From NCBI RefSeq assembly GCF_001188955.3, contig NZ_JPRF03000018.1:62001-126000 (forward strand): a stretch of DNA of 64,000 nucleotides, read 5' to 3'. The translations under genes were made by a program, and so were the position numbers. The notes under the pieces were generated by a model. The model was not told where the DNA came from. It saw only the letters and a program-made list of their open reading frames with translations, and searched no databases. Shown piece after piece: positions 41,542 through 50,535 of this stretch. This DNA is from Kitasatospora aureofaciens. GTDB lineage: Bacteria > Actinomycetota > Actinomycetes > Streptomycetales > Streptomycetaceae. Positions within the stretch are counted from its first letter, which is position 1; every line of letters begins with the position of its first letter.

Positions 41542-42723
41542 TCACGTGGCTTGCTGGGCCGGTTCGGCGACCGCGACTCGCCCGGCGGTCAGGGACGGTC
41601 CGGCGGCCAGTGCGCAGCCGAGGGCACCAATGGCCATGAGCGCGCCGACCCAGCCGGGGGCGGTGTAGCCGAGGTCTGCGGTGATGGCGGCGCCTCCGAG
41701 GGCGGCGCCGAGGGCGTTGCCGAGGTTGAACGCCGAGTGGATGGAGGCGGACGCCAGCGTCGCGGCCTCGCCTCCCTCGTCCATGACCCACGTCTGCAGG
41801 GAGGGCACGGCGGCGGAGGAGGCCGCACCGATGAGCAGGACGGTCGCGGCTGCTGGGACGAGCCAGTGGGCGGTGACGCTGAGGGCGAACAGGGCCACGG
41901 TCAGGACGGCGAGGGCACCGCCGAGTGCCGTGCGCCGGTTGCGGTCGGCGAGTCGGCCGCCAAGGTAGTTCCCGGCGGTCATGCCGATGCCGAAGAGGCA
42001 CAGGACGACGGCCACCGCCCCGGTACCGGAGCCGGTGAGGTTGGTGATCATCGGTGAGACGTAGCTGTATGCGGCGAAGACACCGCCGTACCCGAGCGCG
42101 GTTGTAGCCAACGCGAGCCACAGCTGGCGGCGGCGGAAGGCGCGCAGCTCACTCCTGAACGAGACCGCCTTCGGGCGGCCCTGGGCCGGGATCGTGACCG
42201 CGATGCCCAGCAGACAGAGCAGTCCGATGACGGACAGAAGCCAGAAGGTGGAGCGCCAGCCGAGGTGGTCGGCGAGGAGCGGGCTGAGCGGCACGCCGAC
42301 GATGTTGGCGACCGTGAGGCCGGAGAACATCATGGAGACCGCACGGGCCCGCTGCTGGGCGGGCACCAGGGTCGCGGCGACGATGGCACCGACCCCGAAG
42401 AAGGCACCGTGCTGAAGGGCCGTCAGGAAGCGGGTGGCCAGCAGCAGGGCGAAGTCGGACGAGAAGGCGCTCAGGGCGTGTCCGACGGCGAAGAGGGCCA
42501 TCATGACCAGCAGTGCGCTGCGGTATGAGAGCCGGAGCAGCAGGCCGGCCAGCAGCGGTGCACCGACCACCACGCCGAGAGCGTAGGCCGATATCAGGTA
42601 GCCGGCCGTGGGGATGGAGGTGTGGAAGTCGGCCGCGATGTCGGGGAGCAGGCCCATCATCGCGAACTCGGTGGTGCCGATGCCGAACGCGCCGGCGGCC
42701 AGGGCGAGCAAGGGGATTCTCAT
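41542..42723 (-). CDS. MFS drug/sugar efflux transporter, DHA1 type
   Basis: This 393-residue protein has 12 predicted transmembrane helices. It starts PLLALAAGAFGIGTTEFAMM, a typical DHA1 opening, followed by the sequence GLLPDIAADFHTSIPTAGYL. LLATRFLTALQHGAFFGVGA and FSGLTVANIVGVPLSPLLAD are family motifs of the AraJ/CmlR-like exporters. The ATG start is normal. It lies 67 bp downstream of the pyranose-2-oxidase-like gene on the same strand, so the two may be co-transcribed. Substrate is unknown: an antibiotic, a sugar, or the product of the oxidase are all possible. Confidence 0.9.
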   Translation of the reverse strand: MRIPLLALAAGAFGIGTTEFAMMGLLPDIAADFHTSIPTAGYLISAYALGVVVGAPLLAGLLLRLSYRSALLVMMALFAVGHALSAFSSDFALLLATRFLTALQHGAFFGVGAIVAATLVPAQQRARAVSMMFSGLTVANIVGVPLSPLLADHLGWRSTFWLLSVIGLLCLLGIAVTIPAQGRPKAVSFRSELRAFRRRQLWLALATTALGYGGVFAAYSYVSPMITNLTGSGTGAVAVVLCLFGIGMTAGNYLGGRLADRNRRTALGGALAVLTVALFALSVTAHWLVPAAATVLLIGAASSAAVPSLQTWVMDEGGEAATLASASIHSAFNLGNALGAALGGAAITADLGYTAPGWVGALMAIGALGCALAAGPSLTAGRVAVAEPAQQAT

Positions 42724-42790
42724 GTGGTCCCATCAGGTGTGCGGGATGCTTGCGGGGCCGGCCGCCCGCGACGGCCGGCCTGCCGTCTGG

Positions 42791-44428
42791 TCAGCTTCGG
42801 ACAGCGAGCACCTCGTCGGCTCCGGTCCGGCGCCGCTCCCGCGCTTCCCGTGACCCGGCCAGGTGATGTGCAGCCTTGAGAGCCATGGCCACGCTGGTCA
42901 GCGTGGGGTTGCAGGCCGTACCGGTGGGGATCACGCCGTTGCCGCCGAGGTAGAGGTTCTCCAGTCCCCAGACCCGGGAATCGGTGTCCACCACGCTGGA
43001 CTGCGGATCGTCGCCCATGCGGATCGTCCCGGCGATATGCAGCGGCAGACCGGGTGCCGTGAACCTGGGCTCGGATCCCGGCAGGAAGCCGCCAAGTGCC
43101 GTTGCCGCGCGCATCATCTCCGCCATCATCGCGTGCTGACGCTCGGCGTCCTGCGGGCTGAGTGCGTACTCGAAGGTCGGTTGCGGCATTCCCATCACGT
43201 CCGTCCGCGTGTCGGAGAACGTCACACGGTTGTCCGGTCGGGGCTCAACGATGCCGAACCATCGGAGATCGACGATCAGCCGACCGTCGACGTGCGGCGG
43301 CACGTCCCCGTAGTGGAAGGCGTCCCGGGTGATCTGCGCGTGCCAGGGCCGTCCTTCCGAGACCGGGATCCACACGTTGGGCTCCGGATCGTCCACCGGA
43401 ATCGGCAGATCGTCGTCGGGGAACAGCGTCGTGTGTCGGGCGACCTGGCCTCCGAACCGCTGATCGGTCCGGGCCTGCTCCACCAGGTCCTTCAACAGGA
43501 TGACCTGGCAGAAGGCCATCGGATGCTCGGTCAGGTAGCGGCCGAGAGCCGCAGGTCGGATACCCGACGCGTGGAGCAGCTGAGGGGCGAGCACGGCGCC
43601 GGCCGCCACCACGTAGTTGTCCGCGACAACCCGCACCGTCTCCGACCGGTTGAGATCGCGGACCTCCGCGTAGGCGATCCGGGTGCCGTCCCGGTCGAGG
43701 ACCAACCGGGTGCACAGGTGCTGCGGCAGGAGCGAGAAGAGCGGGTGGCCGTCGGCCAGGTCCCCCAGGACGGTGTCCACCCCGGTCCAGTGAACCATCC
43801 GCGGGTTGTCCCGGCGCCGCCGCGCCGCCAACGGCAGGCTCTGCACCTGGTAGCCGTCCGGCAGTTCGGAGAACTCCCGACGCAGCGCCTCCGTGACCAA
43901 ATGCTGCCGTATCGAGAAGTCGAACTCCCGGGCACTCACCCGCAGCAGGCGCTCCGCCTCTCCGTACAGCCCGTCCCACTCCTGGTCGGAGATCCCGTCG
44001 TAACGCTCCAGCACTGGGTGGTGCCGAGGCGTGGCACCCGTCCAGTGGGTACCCATGCCACCCACCGCGTAGCAGGCCGCCGCCGCCGAAAGATTGCGGT
44101 ACGGATCCTGGTCCGGGTTCTCCGCGTTGCGGGCGCTGCTGCGGTTGGAGCCGAGCTCGGCCATCGCGGCGGGATCGACCGCCAGCTCTGCGCGGGCGCT
44201 GGTGGGTACTGACAGCAGGTGTAGATGGCCCCGGATGATCGAGGCGAACAGGTTGGTGTTGTGCTGGTAGATGTACGCGTTCTTCAAGTGTTCACCCGGG
44301 CGCGGCGACAACTGCGCACCTGCGTCCACCATGAGCACCTCCCGCCCCGACTCGACCAGAGTCCGGGCGAAGGTCGCCCCCACCGGGCCGGACCCCACAA
44401 CGAGGGTGTCCGTATAGCGAGTAATCAT
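42791..44428 (-). CDS. GMC oxidoreductase, pyranose 2-oxidase-like
   Basis: This 545-residue flavoprotein begins YTDTLVVGSGPVGATFARTL, the Rossmann FAD motif, followed by an acidic strand end (VLMVDAG). YAVGGMGTHWTGATPRHHP contains the T-H-W triplet where pyranose 2-oxidase binds FAD covalently through His. The C-terminal end has LHIAGTIRMGDDPQSSVVD with the active-site His and VIPTGTACNPTLTSVAMA with the Asn. It should oxidise a sugar or glycoside at C2 or C3, with O2 or a quinone as acceptor; bacterial relatives include pyranose 2-oxidases and C-glycoside oxidases. I use the ATG at 44428; a longer frame to 44617 extends into the AT-rich promoter region. There is no signal peptide, so it is cytoplasmic. 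Confidence 0.85.
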   Translation of the reverse strand: MITRYTDTLVVGSGPVGATFARTLVESGREVLMVDAGAQLSPRPGEHLKNAYIYQHNTNLFASIIRGHLHLLSVPTSARAELAVDPAAMAELGSNRSSARNAENPDQDPYRNLSAAAACYAVGGMGTHWTGATPRHHPVLERYDGISDQEWDGLYGEAERLLRVSAREFDFSIRQHLVTEALRREFSELPDGYQVQSLPLAARRRRDNPRMVHWTGVDTVLGDLADGHPLFSLLPQHLCTRLVLDRDGTRIAYAEVRDLNRSETVRVVADNYVVAAGAVLAPQLLHASGIRPAALGRYLTEHPMAFCQVILLKDLVEQARTDQRFGGQVARHTTLFPDDDLPIPVDDPEPNVWIPVSEGRPWHAQITRDAFHYGDVPPHVDGRLIVDLRWFGIVEPRPDNRVTFSDTRTDVMGMPQPTFEYALSPQDAERQHAMMAEMMRAATALGGFLPGSEPRFTAPGLPLHIAGTIRMGDDPQSSVVDTDSRVWGLENLYLGGNGVIPTGTACNPTLTSVAMALKAAHHLAGSREARERRRTGADEVLAVRS

Positions 44429-44878
44429 CGGCAAAGTCCCCCAACTCGGCGCCGCTGACACATCACTGGACCGAGCCGTTCGCGGCGCCGAGGGCCCAAG
44501 TGATGGAGTGCGGTTGAACCTGTGCAAAATTGTTGATCTACGGGCTATCAATGTAACCATCGTGAGAAAACGGACAAGATATTCGGCTATGAGAGCTCGC
44601 CGTCCCCCGCAAGTCAACTAAATCAAACATAACCAAACGCCGTCAACGCGCTTCTCGGTGAGGTGCCCAGGTCCTGTGCAGCGCAGGAGACCAGCCTGCG
44701 GCTTCGTCGATGGTCGCTCCCCCTCATGCTCTGGCAGCCCGGCTTCCTCCCCGCAGAACCGGTCCCGGACGCCCCGCCCCGGCCCGAGGGGCCCCACGCG
44801 TCGGCGGTGAGCCTGGCCCTGCGTCACCTCGTCTCGCAGTACGGCGATCTGGACTCAGAGGATCGATCAGGGCTGTGA
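44429..44878. other. AT-rich promoter region and junk before truncated transposase
   Basis: The 450 bp upstream of the oxidase gene include an unusually AT-rich patch at about 44,515-44,645, surely its promoter region. The right half has no recognisable gene. A TGA near 44876 closes the frame in which the downstream transposase reads, so the transposase cannot extend further left. Confidence 0.5.
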
Positions 44879-44947
44879 CCTAGGGTCCGTTTCGGAGCGA
44901 GCGACCGCGCCTTCCTGGCAGCACTGCTCCAGGGCCTGCCGACGCAG

Positions 44948-45835
44948 GTGCTGCGTCGGATGCGGTTGCTGGTGCGGCCGGACACCGTGCTGCGCTGGCA
45001 CCGCGACCTGGTCGCCCGCCGCCACGCCGCCCGGTCCTGGCCCAAGCGCCCAGGCCGACCGCGCACCGTGCGCTCCATCCGCGCCCTGGTCCTGCGCCTG
45101 GCCGCCGAGAATCCGGCATGGGGCTACCGGCGCCTGCACAGCGAACTGCTCGTCCTCGGCGTCAAGGTGGCCGCGTCCACGGTCTGGGAGATCCTGAAGG
45201 AGGCCGGGATCCCCCCGGCACCCGAGCGCACCTCCAGCACCTGGGCCAACTGCCTGCGCTCCCAGGCCGACGCACTCCTCGCCTGCGACTTCTTCGAAAC
45301 GGTCACCCTGTCCGGAGCCCGGCTGCACGTGCTCGCGGTCATCGAACACACAAACCGCCGGATCCGGATCCTCGGCGCCACCGCACACCCGACCGCGTCC
45401 TGGGTGACGCAGGCGGCGAAGAACCTCGCCATGGACCTCGAGGACGCTGGCCGCCGAGCGCGCTACATGATCCGGGACCGGGACGGGAAGTTCTCCGAAC
45501 TGTTCGACGCCGTCCTCAAGGACGCGGAGATCCAGGTCGTGTTCGGCGGCGTCCGGATCCCCCGCATGAACTCCCTCATGGAGAGATGGATACAGACCTG
45601 CCGCCGCGAGCTACTGGACCGCACGCTCATCTGGGACCAGCGCCACCTCCTGCACGCGCTACGCGAGTTCGAGAAGTTCTACAACGACCACAGGCCACAC
45701 CAGGGCATCGCGAACGCCCGCCCCCTCTGCGCGCTTCCTCGGCCGATCGACAATCCGAAGCAAATCGCTCGCCTCGACATACGTCGAACCGACCGACTCG
45801 GCGGTCTCCTCCACGGATATCAACATGTCGCCTGA
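44948..45835 (+). CDS. DDE transposase, N-terminally truncated
   Basis: This 295-residue integrase-core transposase has WGYRRLHSELLVLG (HTH_21-like) before the rve catalytic core. The triad is visible as Asp in LLACDFFETVTL, Asp in MIRDRDGKFSELFD and Glu in NSLMERWIQTCRRELLDR, and the end FYNDHRPHQGIANARPL is typical. Sequence in the same frame continues upstream (ASDRAFLAALLQGLP) to a stop near 44876 with no good start codon. Intact relatives have 50 or more further N-terminal residues (an ALRHQLAVL-type helix), which are missing. I see no clear terminal repeats. It is probably a dead remnant of an IS3/IS481-type element. Confidence 0.75.
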   Translation: MLRRMRLLVRPDTVLRWHRDLVARRHAARSWPKRPGRPRTVRSIRALVLRLAAENPAWGYRRLHSELLVLGVKVAASTVWEILKEAGIPPAPERTSSTWANCLRSQADALLACDFFETVTLSGARLHVLAVIEHTNRRIRILGATAHPTASWVTQAAKNLAMDLEDAGRRARYMIRDRDGKFSELFDAVLKDAEIQVVFGGVRIPRMNSLMERWIQTCRRELLDRTLIWDQRHLLHALREFEKFYNDHRPHQGIANARPLCALPRPIDNPKQIARLDIRRTDRLGGLLHGYQHVA

Positions 45836-46059
45836 GCAGGGCGAATGACATTTCCGGCAAGAGCAAGGCGCGCCTTCGGAAGCGGCGCTGACGATGGCGG
45901 ATCGAGGAGAGGAACTGATCGATGCCGTCATCGGACTTCTCGATACCGCTGAGCGGGCGCTTCAGCAGGAGGGCCTGCCGGCCGATCCGGCGACGTGGTC
46001 GCCGAAACGCGTCCACCGCCCGCAGCAGCGTGTAGCGGTCCAACAATTCGGACCGATCG

Positions 46060-46455
46060 GGCCTGAGGCAGAGATAGCGGCCACGACCCGGTTGGACGGG
46101 CCGCGGACGGGGGCGGCGACGAGGTGGCGCCGGGCTCGCGTTCGCCGATGGACTGGGCCCAGCCGCGGCGCCGCACGCCGCTGAGCGCGGTGGCGGTGAA
46201 GCGGGCGCCCTGCAGAGCACGGTGGAGGCGCTCGGCCTCCTCCCAGGCGAGCAGGATCTGCGCGGCAGCGTCGGCTCTCATGGGCAGGGTCGTGCCGACG
46301 GGGACAACGCCGCGAAGGCCGGAGAGGCGCTCGGCGGCGGCCACGCAGATGCGATTCCCGCCCTGGAGGCCGGCCAGGCTGGCGGGGCCGGCCTTCAGGG
46401 CGCCGAGGATCGAGGTGGCCTTGTCGAGCACGCCGACGCCGCTCGTGTTCTCCAT
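46060..46455 (-). pseudogene. IclR-family (NdgR-like) regulator relic
   Basis: The minus strand encodes a damaged copy of an IclR-type regulator that strongly resembles NdgR, the leucine-biosynthesis regulator of streptomycetes. It starts MENTSGVGVLDKATSILGAL and GPASLAGLQ, then jumps to RICVAAAERLSGLRGVVPVG. About 75 residues that should hold the rest of the HTH and the domain linker are gone. MRADAAAQILLAWEEAERLH and FTATALSGVRRRGWAQSIGE are well kept, after which a frameshift near 46,090 destroys the C-terminus (GPSNRVVAAISASGP is in another frame). With half its DNA-binding domain missing it cannot work as a regulator. The functional ndgR is presumably elsewhere. Confidence 0.8.
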
Positions 46456-46598
46456 GATTGGGTATTCCAGTCTCAAGTCCCGCGAGCGACAGACGGGTTG
46501 CGCTCGCGGAGGCTCCGGGCGGGAGGGGGGACGGTCAGCGGGAACAGGCCGACAGAAACACAGGAGTCCCCGGACGACCCGCCGCCCCGAAGGCCCGT

Positions 46599-47627
46599 TC
46601 AGAGCAGCGTGGGCGCGTGGAAGGTGCCGAGGGCGCCGGAGGCGAGGTCCCGGTCCAGCCAGTAGCGGCGCGGTTCGGCGAGCATCACGTAGACGCTGAC
46701 CGCCAGGATGCCCGGGATCTCGGCGAGCTCCTCGTCGATGAAGGCCGCCAGGGCGGAGCGGTCGGTGACCAGGCCGGTACAGAGAACGGACAGGTCGCTG
46801 GCGACGTGGACGGCGAGGCGGGTCTGGGGCAGCTGGTCGAGGCGCTGCATGACCTCGGGGGTCTCGCCGGGGGCGACCCGCAGGCGGAGCATGAACGGGG
46901 TCCGGAAGCCGAGCCATTCCGACACGATCTCCAGACGCGGTTTGACCCAGCGCTCGTCCAGGACCCGGCGCACCACCCGGTGTGCGGTGGAGGTGGGCAG
47001 GGCGGCGGAGCGGGCGATGCTCGCGGCGGAGGCCCGGCCGTCCTGGATCAGTTGCGTGACGACGCTGCGCTCGGCATCACTGAGGGGCTTGGCGGGCGGG
47101 TTGGCCGTCGCGGTGCCCTCCGGGCTGACCCCGGCGAGTTCCAGCAGGCCGGCGCGCTCGGCGTCGGTGAGGAACCGCGGGTCCCAGGTGGCGCCCCGGC
47201 GCAGGGTGCTGAGCGCGGGCAGGGCGTTGACGCGGCGGACACCGGGGATCGAGAAGAGCCGGTCGATCGCCTCGCTGGTGGCCGCCTCGGAAGGGGCGTG
47301 GATCACGGCGTAGAGGGGGTAGTCGCCGGAGATCTGCGCCAGCCGCTGGACGTGGGGAAGGTCACGCAGCCGCTCCAGGACCGCCAGCGGGGTCTCGCCG
47401 GTGGTGTCCAGGAAGACGTGGACCGGCATCGCCGTGGAGTGCAGGCCCCAGTCGGCCTGACCGACCACGCGCACCATGCGGGCCTTGTGCAGCCGGTCGT
47501 AGCGGCGTTTGAGGGTGCCCGCGTCGGCGGACAGGATCGCGCCGATGTCGTCCCAGGTGGCCCGGGGGGCTACGTGCAGCGCCCCGATCAGGCGCCGGTC
47601 GAGCTCGTCGAGGAGAGGCCCAGTCAT
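46599..47627 (-). CDS. Lrp/AsnC-family regulator, tandem-domain type
   Basis: This 342-residue protein contains two Lrp-like units in a row. The first HTH is LLDELDRRLIGALHVAPRAT and GTLKRRYDRLHKARMVRVVG, followed by a RAM-type ligand domain (PVHVFLDTTGETPLAVLERL). The second HTH is LSDAERSVVTQLIQDGRASA and PTSTAHRVVRRVLDERWV, followed by a second ligand domain (RLRVAPGETPEVMQRLDQLP). Typical actinobacterial double Lrp proteins are 320-350 residues. I use the ATG at 47627. It is divergent from the AbgT/M20 operon with 116 bp between starts, so it probably controls that operon and itself, responding to an amino acid or a peptide-like ligand. The effector is unknown. Confidence 0.92.
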   Translation of the reverse strand: MTGPLLDELDRRLIGALHVAPRATWDDIGAILSADAGTLKRRYDRLHKARMVRVVGQADWGLHSTAMPVHVFLDTTGETPLAVLERLRDLPHVQRLAQISGDYPLYAVIHAPSEAATSEAIDRLFSIPGVRRVNALPALSTLRRGATWDPRFLTDAERAGLLELAGVSPEGTATANPPAKPLSDAERSVVTQLIQDGRASAASIARSAALPTSTAHRVVRRVLDERWVKPRLEIVSEWLGFRTPFMLRLRVAPGETPEVMQRLDQLPQTRLAVHVASDLSVLCTGLVTDRSALAAFIDEELAEIPGILAVSVYVMLAEPRRYWLDRDLASGALGTFHAPTLL

Positions 47628-47743
47628 GTTTCCGTACCTTAGACTGCCAGTTGATCCCATCGTGACATGGAAGATCTAGCAAATCTCTCACTTGGATGCC
47701 ATCGTGTGCGAAAACATCCCTCAGTAGTGCCGAAAGGGTAGCC

Positions 47744-49312
47744 ATGACTGCCACCGTGACCGAGTCGCGGGAGACCGAGCCCGGCTCGCCATCCATGCGC
47801 GCCATGAACCGCGCGATGACGGCGATCGAGAAGGCCGGCAACCGGCTGCCCGACCCGTTCTGGCTGTTCTGGGGCCTCGCGGCGGTCGTCGCCGTACTCA
47901 GCGCCGTACTGGCCGCTGAGCACGTCAGCGCCGTGCTCCCGGGGACGCACAAGACCATCGAGGTGCAGAGCCTGCTCAGCAAGGACGGGTTCAACCTCGT
48001 CGTCGGGCACGCCGTCGAGAACTTCGCGAACTTCCCGCCGCTGTCGACGGTCCTGATCGTGATGTTCGGCATCGTCGTCGCCGAGAAGAGCGGGCTGTTC
48101 GAGACGCTTCTGCGGCGCCTGGTCGCGCGGGTGTCGGGCCGGTACCTGACCTTCGCGCTGGCGCTGACCGCCATGGTCAGCCACGTCGCCGGCGACGCCG
48201 CGTACGTGACCCTGATCCCGCTGGGCGCGGCGCTCTACCGGGCCGCCGGCCGCAGTCCGGTCCTCGGCTGCGTCGTCGCTTACGTGTCGGTCTCCGCGGG
48301 CTTCAACGCCTCCCCGGTCCTCACCACGACCGATGTGCTGCTGTCGTCGATGTCCACGGCCGCGACCCACGTCATCGACCCGCACGCGGTGGTGACCCCG
48401 GTGTCGAACTACTGGTTCGGACTCGCGTCGTCCGTCCTCATGGCGTTCGTGATCACGGTCGTCGTCGAGACGGTCCTCGCGCGGCGCTCCGACTTGGAGC
48501 CCGACGAGCCGGTGGCCGCCGCGCCGATCGCTGAGAAGGCGCAGGCGCAGGCGCAGGCGATGGAGGCGACCGCGCGGCAGCGCAGCGCGCTGCGCGGGGC
48601 CGCACTGGTCGCGCTGGGCCTCGCCGGGCTCCTGGTGGTGGCGATGATCCCGACGCACTCGCCGCTGCGCGGCGACCACGGCGGCATCGTCAACTCGCCG
48701 GTGTTCAGCGGCATGGCGGTGGTTCTCGGGGTGTTCTTCGCCGTGATCGGCTGGGTCTACGGCCGACTCGCGGGCACCTTCCGCGGCGCTCCCGACGTGA
48801 TGGCCGCGATGGCCGACGGCACCAGGTCGATGGCACCGACCATCGTCCTGTTCTTCGCGATGTCCCAGTTCCTCGCCTACTTCAAGTGGACGAAGCTGGG
48901 TGACATCCTCGCCGTCAAGGGCGCCGAGACCCTGCGCGACCTGCATCTCAGCGGCTGGGTGGTGCTGCTCGGTGTGGCCGTGCTGATCGCCGTGATGAAC
49001 CTGCTCGTCACCAGCGGCTCCGCCCTGTGGGCGCTGGTCGCCCCGGTCCTGGTGCCCATGCTGATGCTCGTCGGCATCCACCCGGAGGCCACCCAGGCCA
49101 TGTACCGGGTCGCCGACTCGGTCACCAAGTGCATCACGCCGATGAGCCCGTTCTTCATGATGGCCGTCGCCTACCTCCGCCAGTACCGCAGGAACCCCGG
49201 CATCGGCACCCTCGCCTCCTTCACCCTCCCGGTGGCCGCCGTCGCCTGGGTCGCCTGGGTCGCCTTCTTCCTCGCCTGGTACCTGCTCGGCATCCCCTTC
49301 GGCATCGGCTGA
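47744..49312 (+). CDS. AbgT-family transporter
   Basis: This 522-residue membrane protein belongs to the AbgT family, whose founding member imports p-aminobenzoyl-glutamate; other members export sulfonamides. It has about 12 hydrophobic segments. Family parts are NRLPDPFWLFWGLAAVVAVL, LVVGHAVENFANFPPLSTVL, MVSHVAGDAAYVTLIPLGAA and SVSAGFNASPVLTTTDVLLS. The end has LVTSGSALWALVAPVLVPML and KCITPMSPFFMMAVAYLRQY. The ATG at 47744 follows AAAGGG. It is the first gene of a two-gene operon with an M20 peptidase, the same pairing as E. coli abgT with abgAB. It probably takes up an N-acyl amino acid or aryl-glutamate; the exact substrate is unknown. Confidence 0.93.
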   Translation: MTATVTESRETEPGSPSMRAMNRAMTAIEKAGNRLPDPFWLFWGLAAVVAVLSAVLAAEHVSAVLPGTHKTIEVQSLLSKDGFNLVVGHAVENFANFPPLSTVLIVMFGIVVAEKSGLFETLLRRLVARVSGRYLTFALALTAMVSHVAGDAAYVTLIPLGAALYRAAGRSPVLGCVVAYVSVSAGFNASPVLTTTDVLLSSMSTAATHVIDPHAVVTPVSNYWFGLASSVLMAFVITVVVETVLARRSDLEPDEPVAAAPIAEKAQAQAQAMEATARQRSALRGAALVALGLAGLLVVAMIPTHSPLRGDHGGIVNSPVFSGMAVVLGVFFAVIGWVYGRLAGTFRGAPDVMAAMADGTRSMAPTIVLFFAMSQFLAYFKWTKLGDILAVKGAETLRDLHLSGWVVLLGVAVLIAVMNLLVTSGSALWALVAPVLVPMLMLVGIHPEATQAMYRVADSVTKCITPMSPFFMMAVAYLRQYRRNPGIGTLASFTLPVAAVAWVAWVAFFLAWYLLGIPFGIG

Positions 49313-49362
49313 GCCGCCCGTCCACCGTTTCGACCCGATCCGTCCGCACGAGAAAGTCGATC

Positions 49363-50535
49363 ATGAACCCCGCCACAGTTGCCCTCACCGACCGTGCCCA
49401 CGAGGTCTCCTCGGAGATCGTCGACGACATCATGACCCTCGTCGGCCAGGAGACCAGCAGCTACGACCTGGCCGGCCTGGCGGCCGGTCGGGACCTCCTG
49501 CACGATCTGGCCGTCCACCGGCTCGGGCAGCCCGGCGAGGAGCACCGCCACCGCGGTGGCGAGCGCGGTGACACCCTCACCCTGACCTACCCCGGCACCG
49601 CCCCCGGGCACGTCGCGCTGGTCGGCCACTACGACACCGTGTGGCCCACCGGCACCCTCGCCGGCTGGGCGCCGCCCCAGGCGGACGGTCGGGAGAAGCT
49701 CAGCGGGCCGGGCATCTTCGACATGAAGACCGGCCTGGCCCAGGGCATCTGGGCCCTCAAGCTCGCCCGCGAGTACGGCGTCCCGGTGCCCACGGTCACC
49801 TTCGTCTTCAACGGCGACGAGGAGGTCGGTTCCCGGTCCTCGCGCCCGGTGATCGAGGAGGTCGCCCACCACGCCGACGTGACGCTGGTGCTGGAGCCGA
49901 GCGCGCACGGCGCGGTCAAGACCGCCCGCAAGGGCAACGGGACCTTCCGCGTCACCGCCAGCGGCGTCGAGGCGCACGCCGGGCTCGCACCCGAGGACGG
50001 GGCCAGCGCCATCACCGCGCTGTCCGAGTTCGTGGTCGCCGCCGCGGCCGTCGCCGCCCCCGAGTTGGGCACCACGATCAACCCCGGGCTCATCACGGGC
50101 GGCTCCGCCGCCAACGTCGTCGCTGGGCTGGCCACCGCGAGCGTCGACATCCGGGTCAGCAGCGAGGCCGAACGGGAGCGCGTGGACGCGGAGTTGGAGG
50201 CCATCAAGGTCAGCGACCCGAGGGTCCGGATCGACATCGACCACGCCTGGAACCGGCCGCCGATGACCCTCAACGCGGCCTCCGCGCCGCTTCTGGGCCT
50301 CGCCCGCGAAGTCGCCCGCGAGCAGGGCCGCGACGGACTGCCGGCTGCCGCCGTCGGCGGCGCCAGCGACGCCAACTTCGTCGCCGCCCTCGGCCTGCCG
50401 GTGCTGTGCGGCATGGGCGCGGTCGGCGACGGCGCCCATGCCCAGGGCGAATTCATCTACCCCGACACCGTGCCCACCCAGACGGCCCTGGTCGCGGGCC
50501 TGCTCGGACGACTGGCCGAACCCCTGCACGGCTGA
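49363..50535 (+). CDS. M20-family carboxypeptidase (CPG2-like)
   Basis: This 390-residue zinc peptidase resembles carboxypeptidase G2, which splits folate-like aryl-glutamates. VALVGHYDTVWPTGTL has the H-x-D zinc/catalytic pair, GPGIFDMKTG the bridging Asp, FNGDEEVGS the catalytic Glu and next ligand, and LVLEPSAHG the following Glu. The dimerisation domain has ASGVEAHAGLAPEDGASAI with the conserved His. The last ligand His is in GDGAHAQGEFIYPDT. There is no signal peptide, so it is cytoplasmic. It lies 50 bp after the AbgT gene. The pair suggests import then hydrolysis of p-aminobenzoyl-glutamate-like compounds, for folate salvage or nitrogen; this is inferred from the pairing. Confidence 0.93.
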   Translation: MNPATVALTDRAHEVSSEIVDDIMTLVGQETSSYDLAGLAAGRDLLHDLAVHRLGQPGEEHRHRGGERGDTLTLTYPGTAPGHVALVGHYDTVWPTGTLAGWAPPQADGREKLSGPGIFDMKTGLAQGIWALKLAREYGVPVPTVTFVFNGDEEVGSRSSRPVIEEVAHHADVTLVLEPSAHGAVKTARKGNGTFRVTASGVEAHAGLAPEDGASAITALSEFVVAAAAVAAPELGTTINPGLITGGSAANVVAGLATASVDIRVSSEAERERVDAELEAIKVSDPRVRIDIDHAWNRPPMTLNAASAPLLGLAREVAREQGRDGLPAAAVGGASDANFVAALGLPVLCGMGAVGDGAHAQGEFIYPDTVPTQTALVAGLLGRLAEPLHG

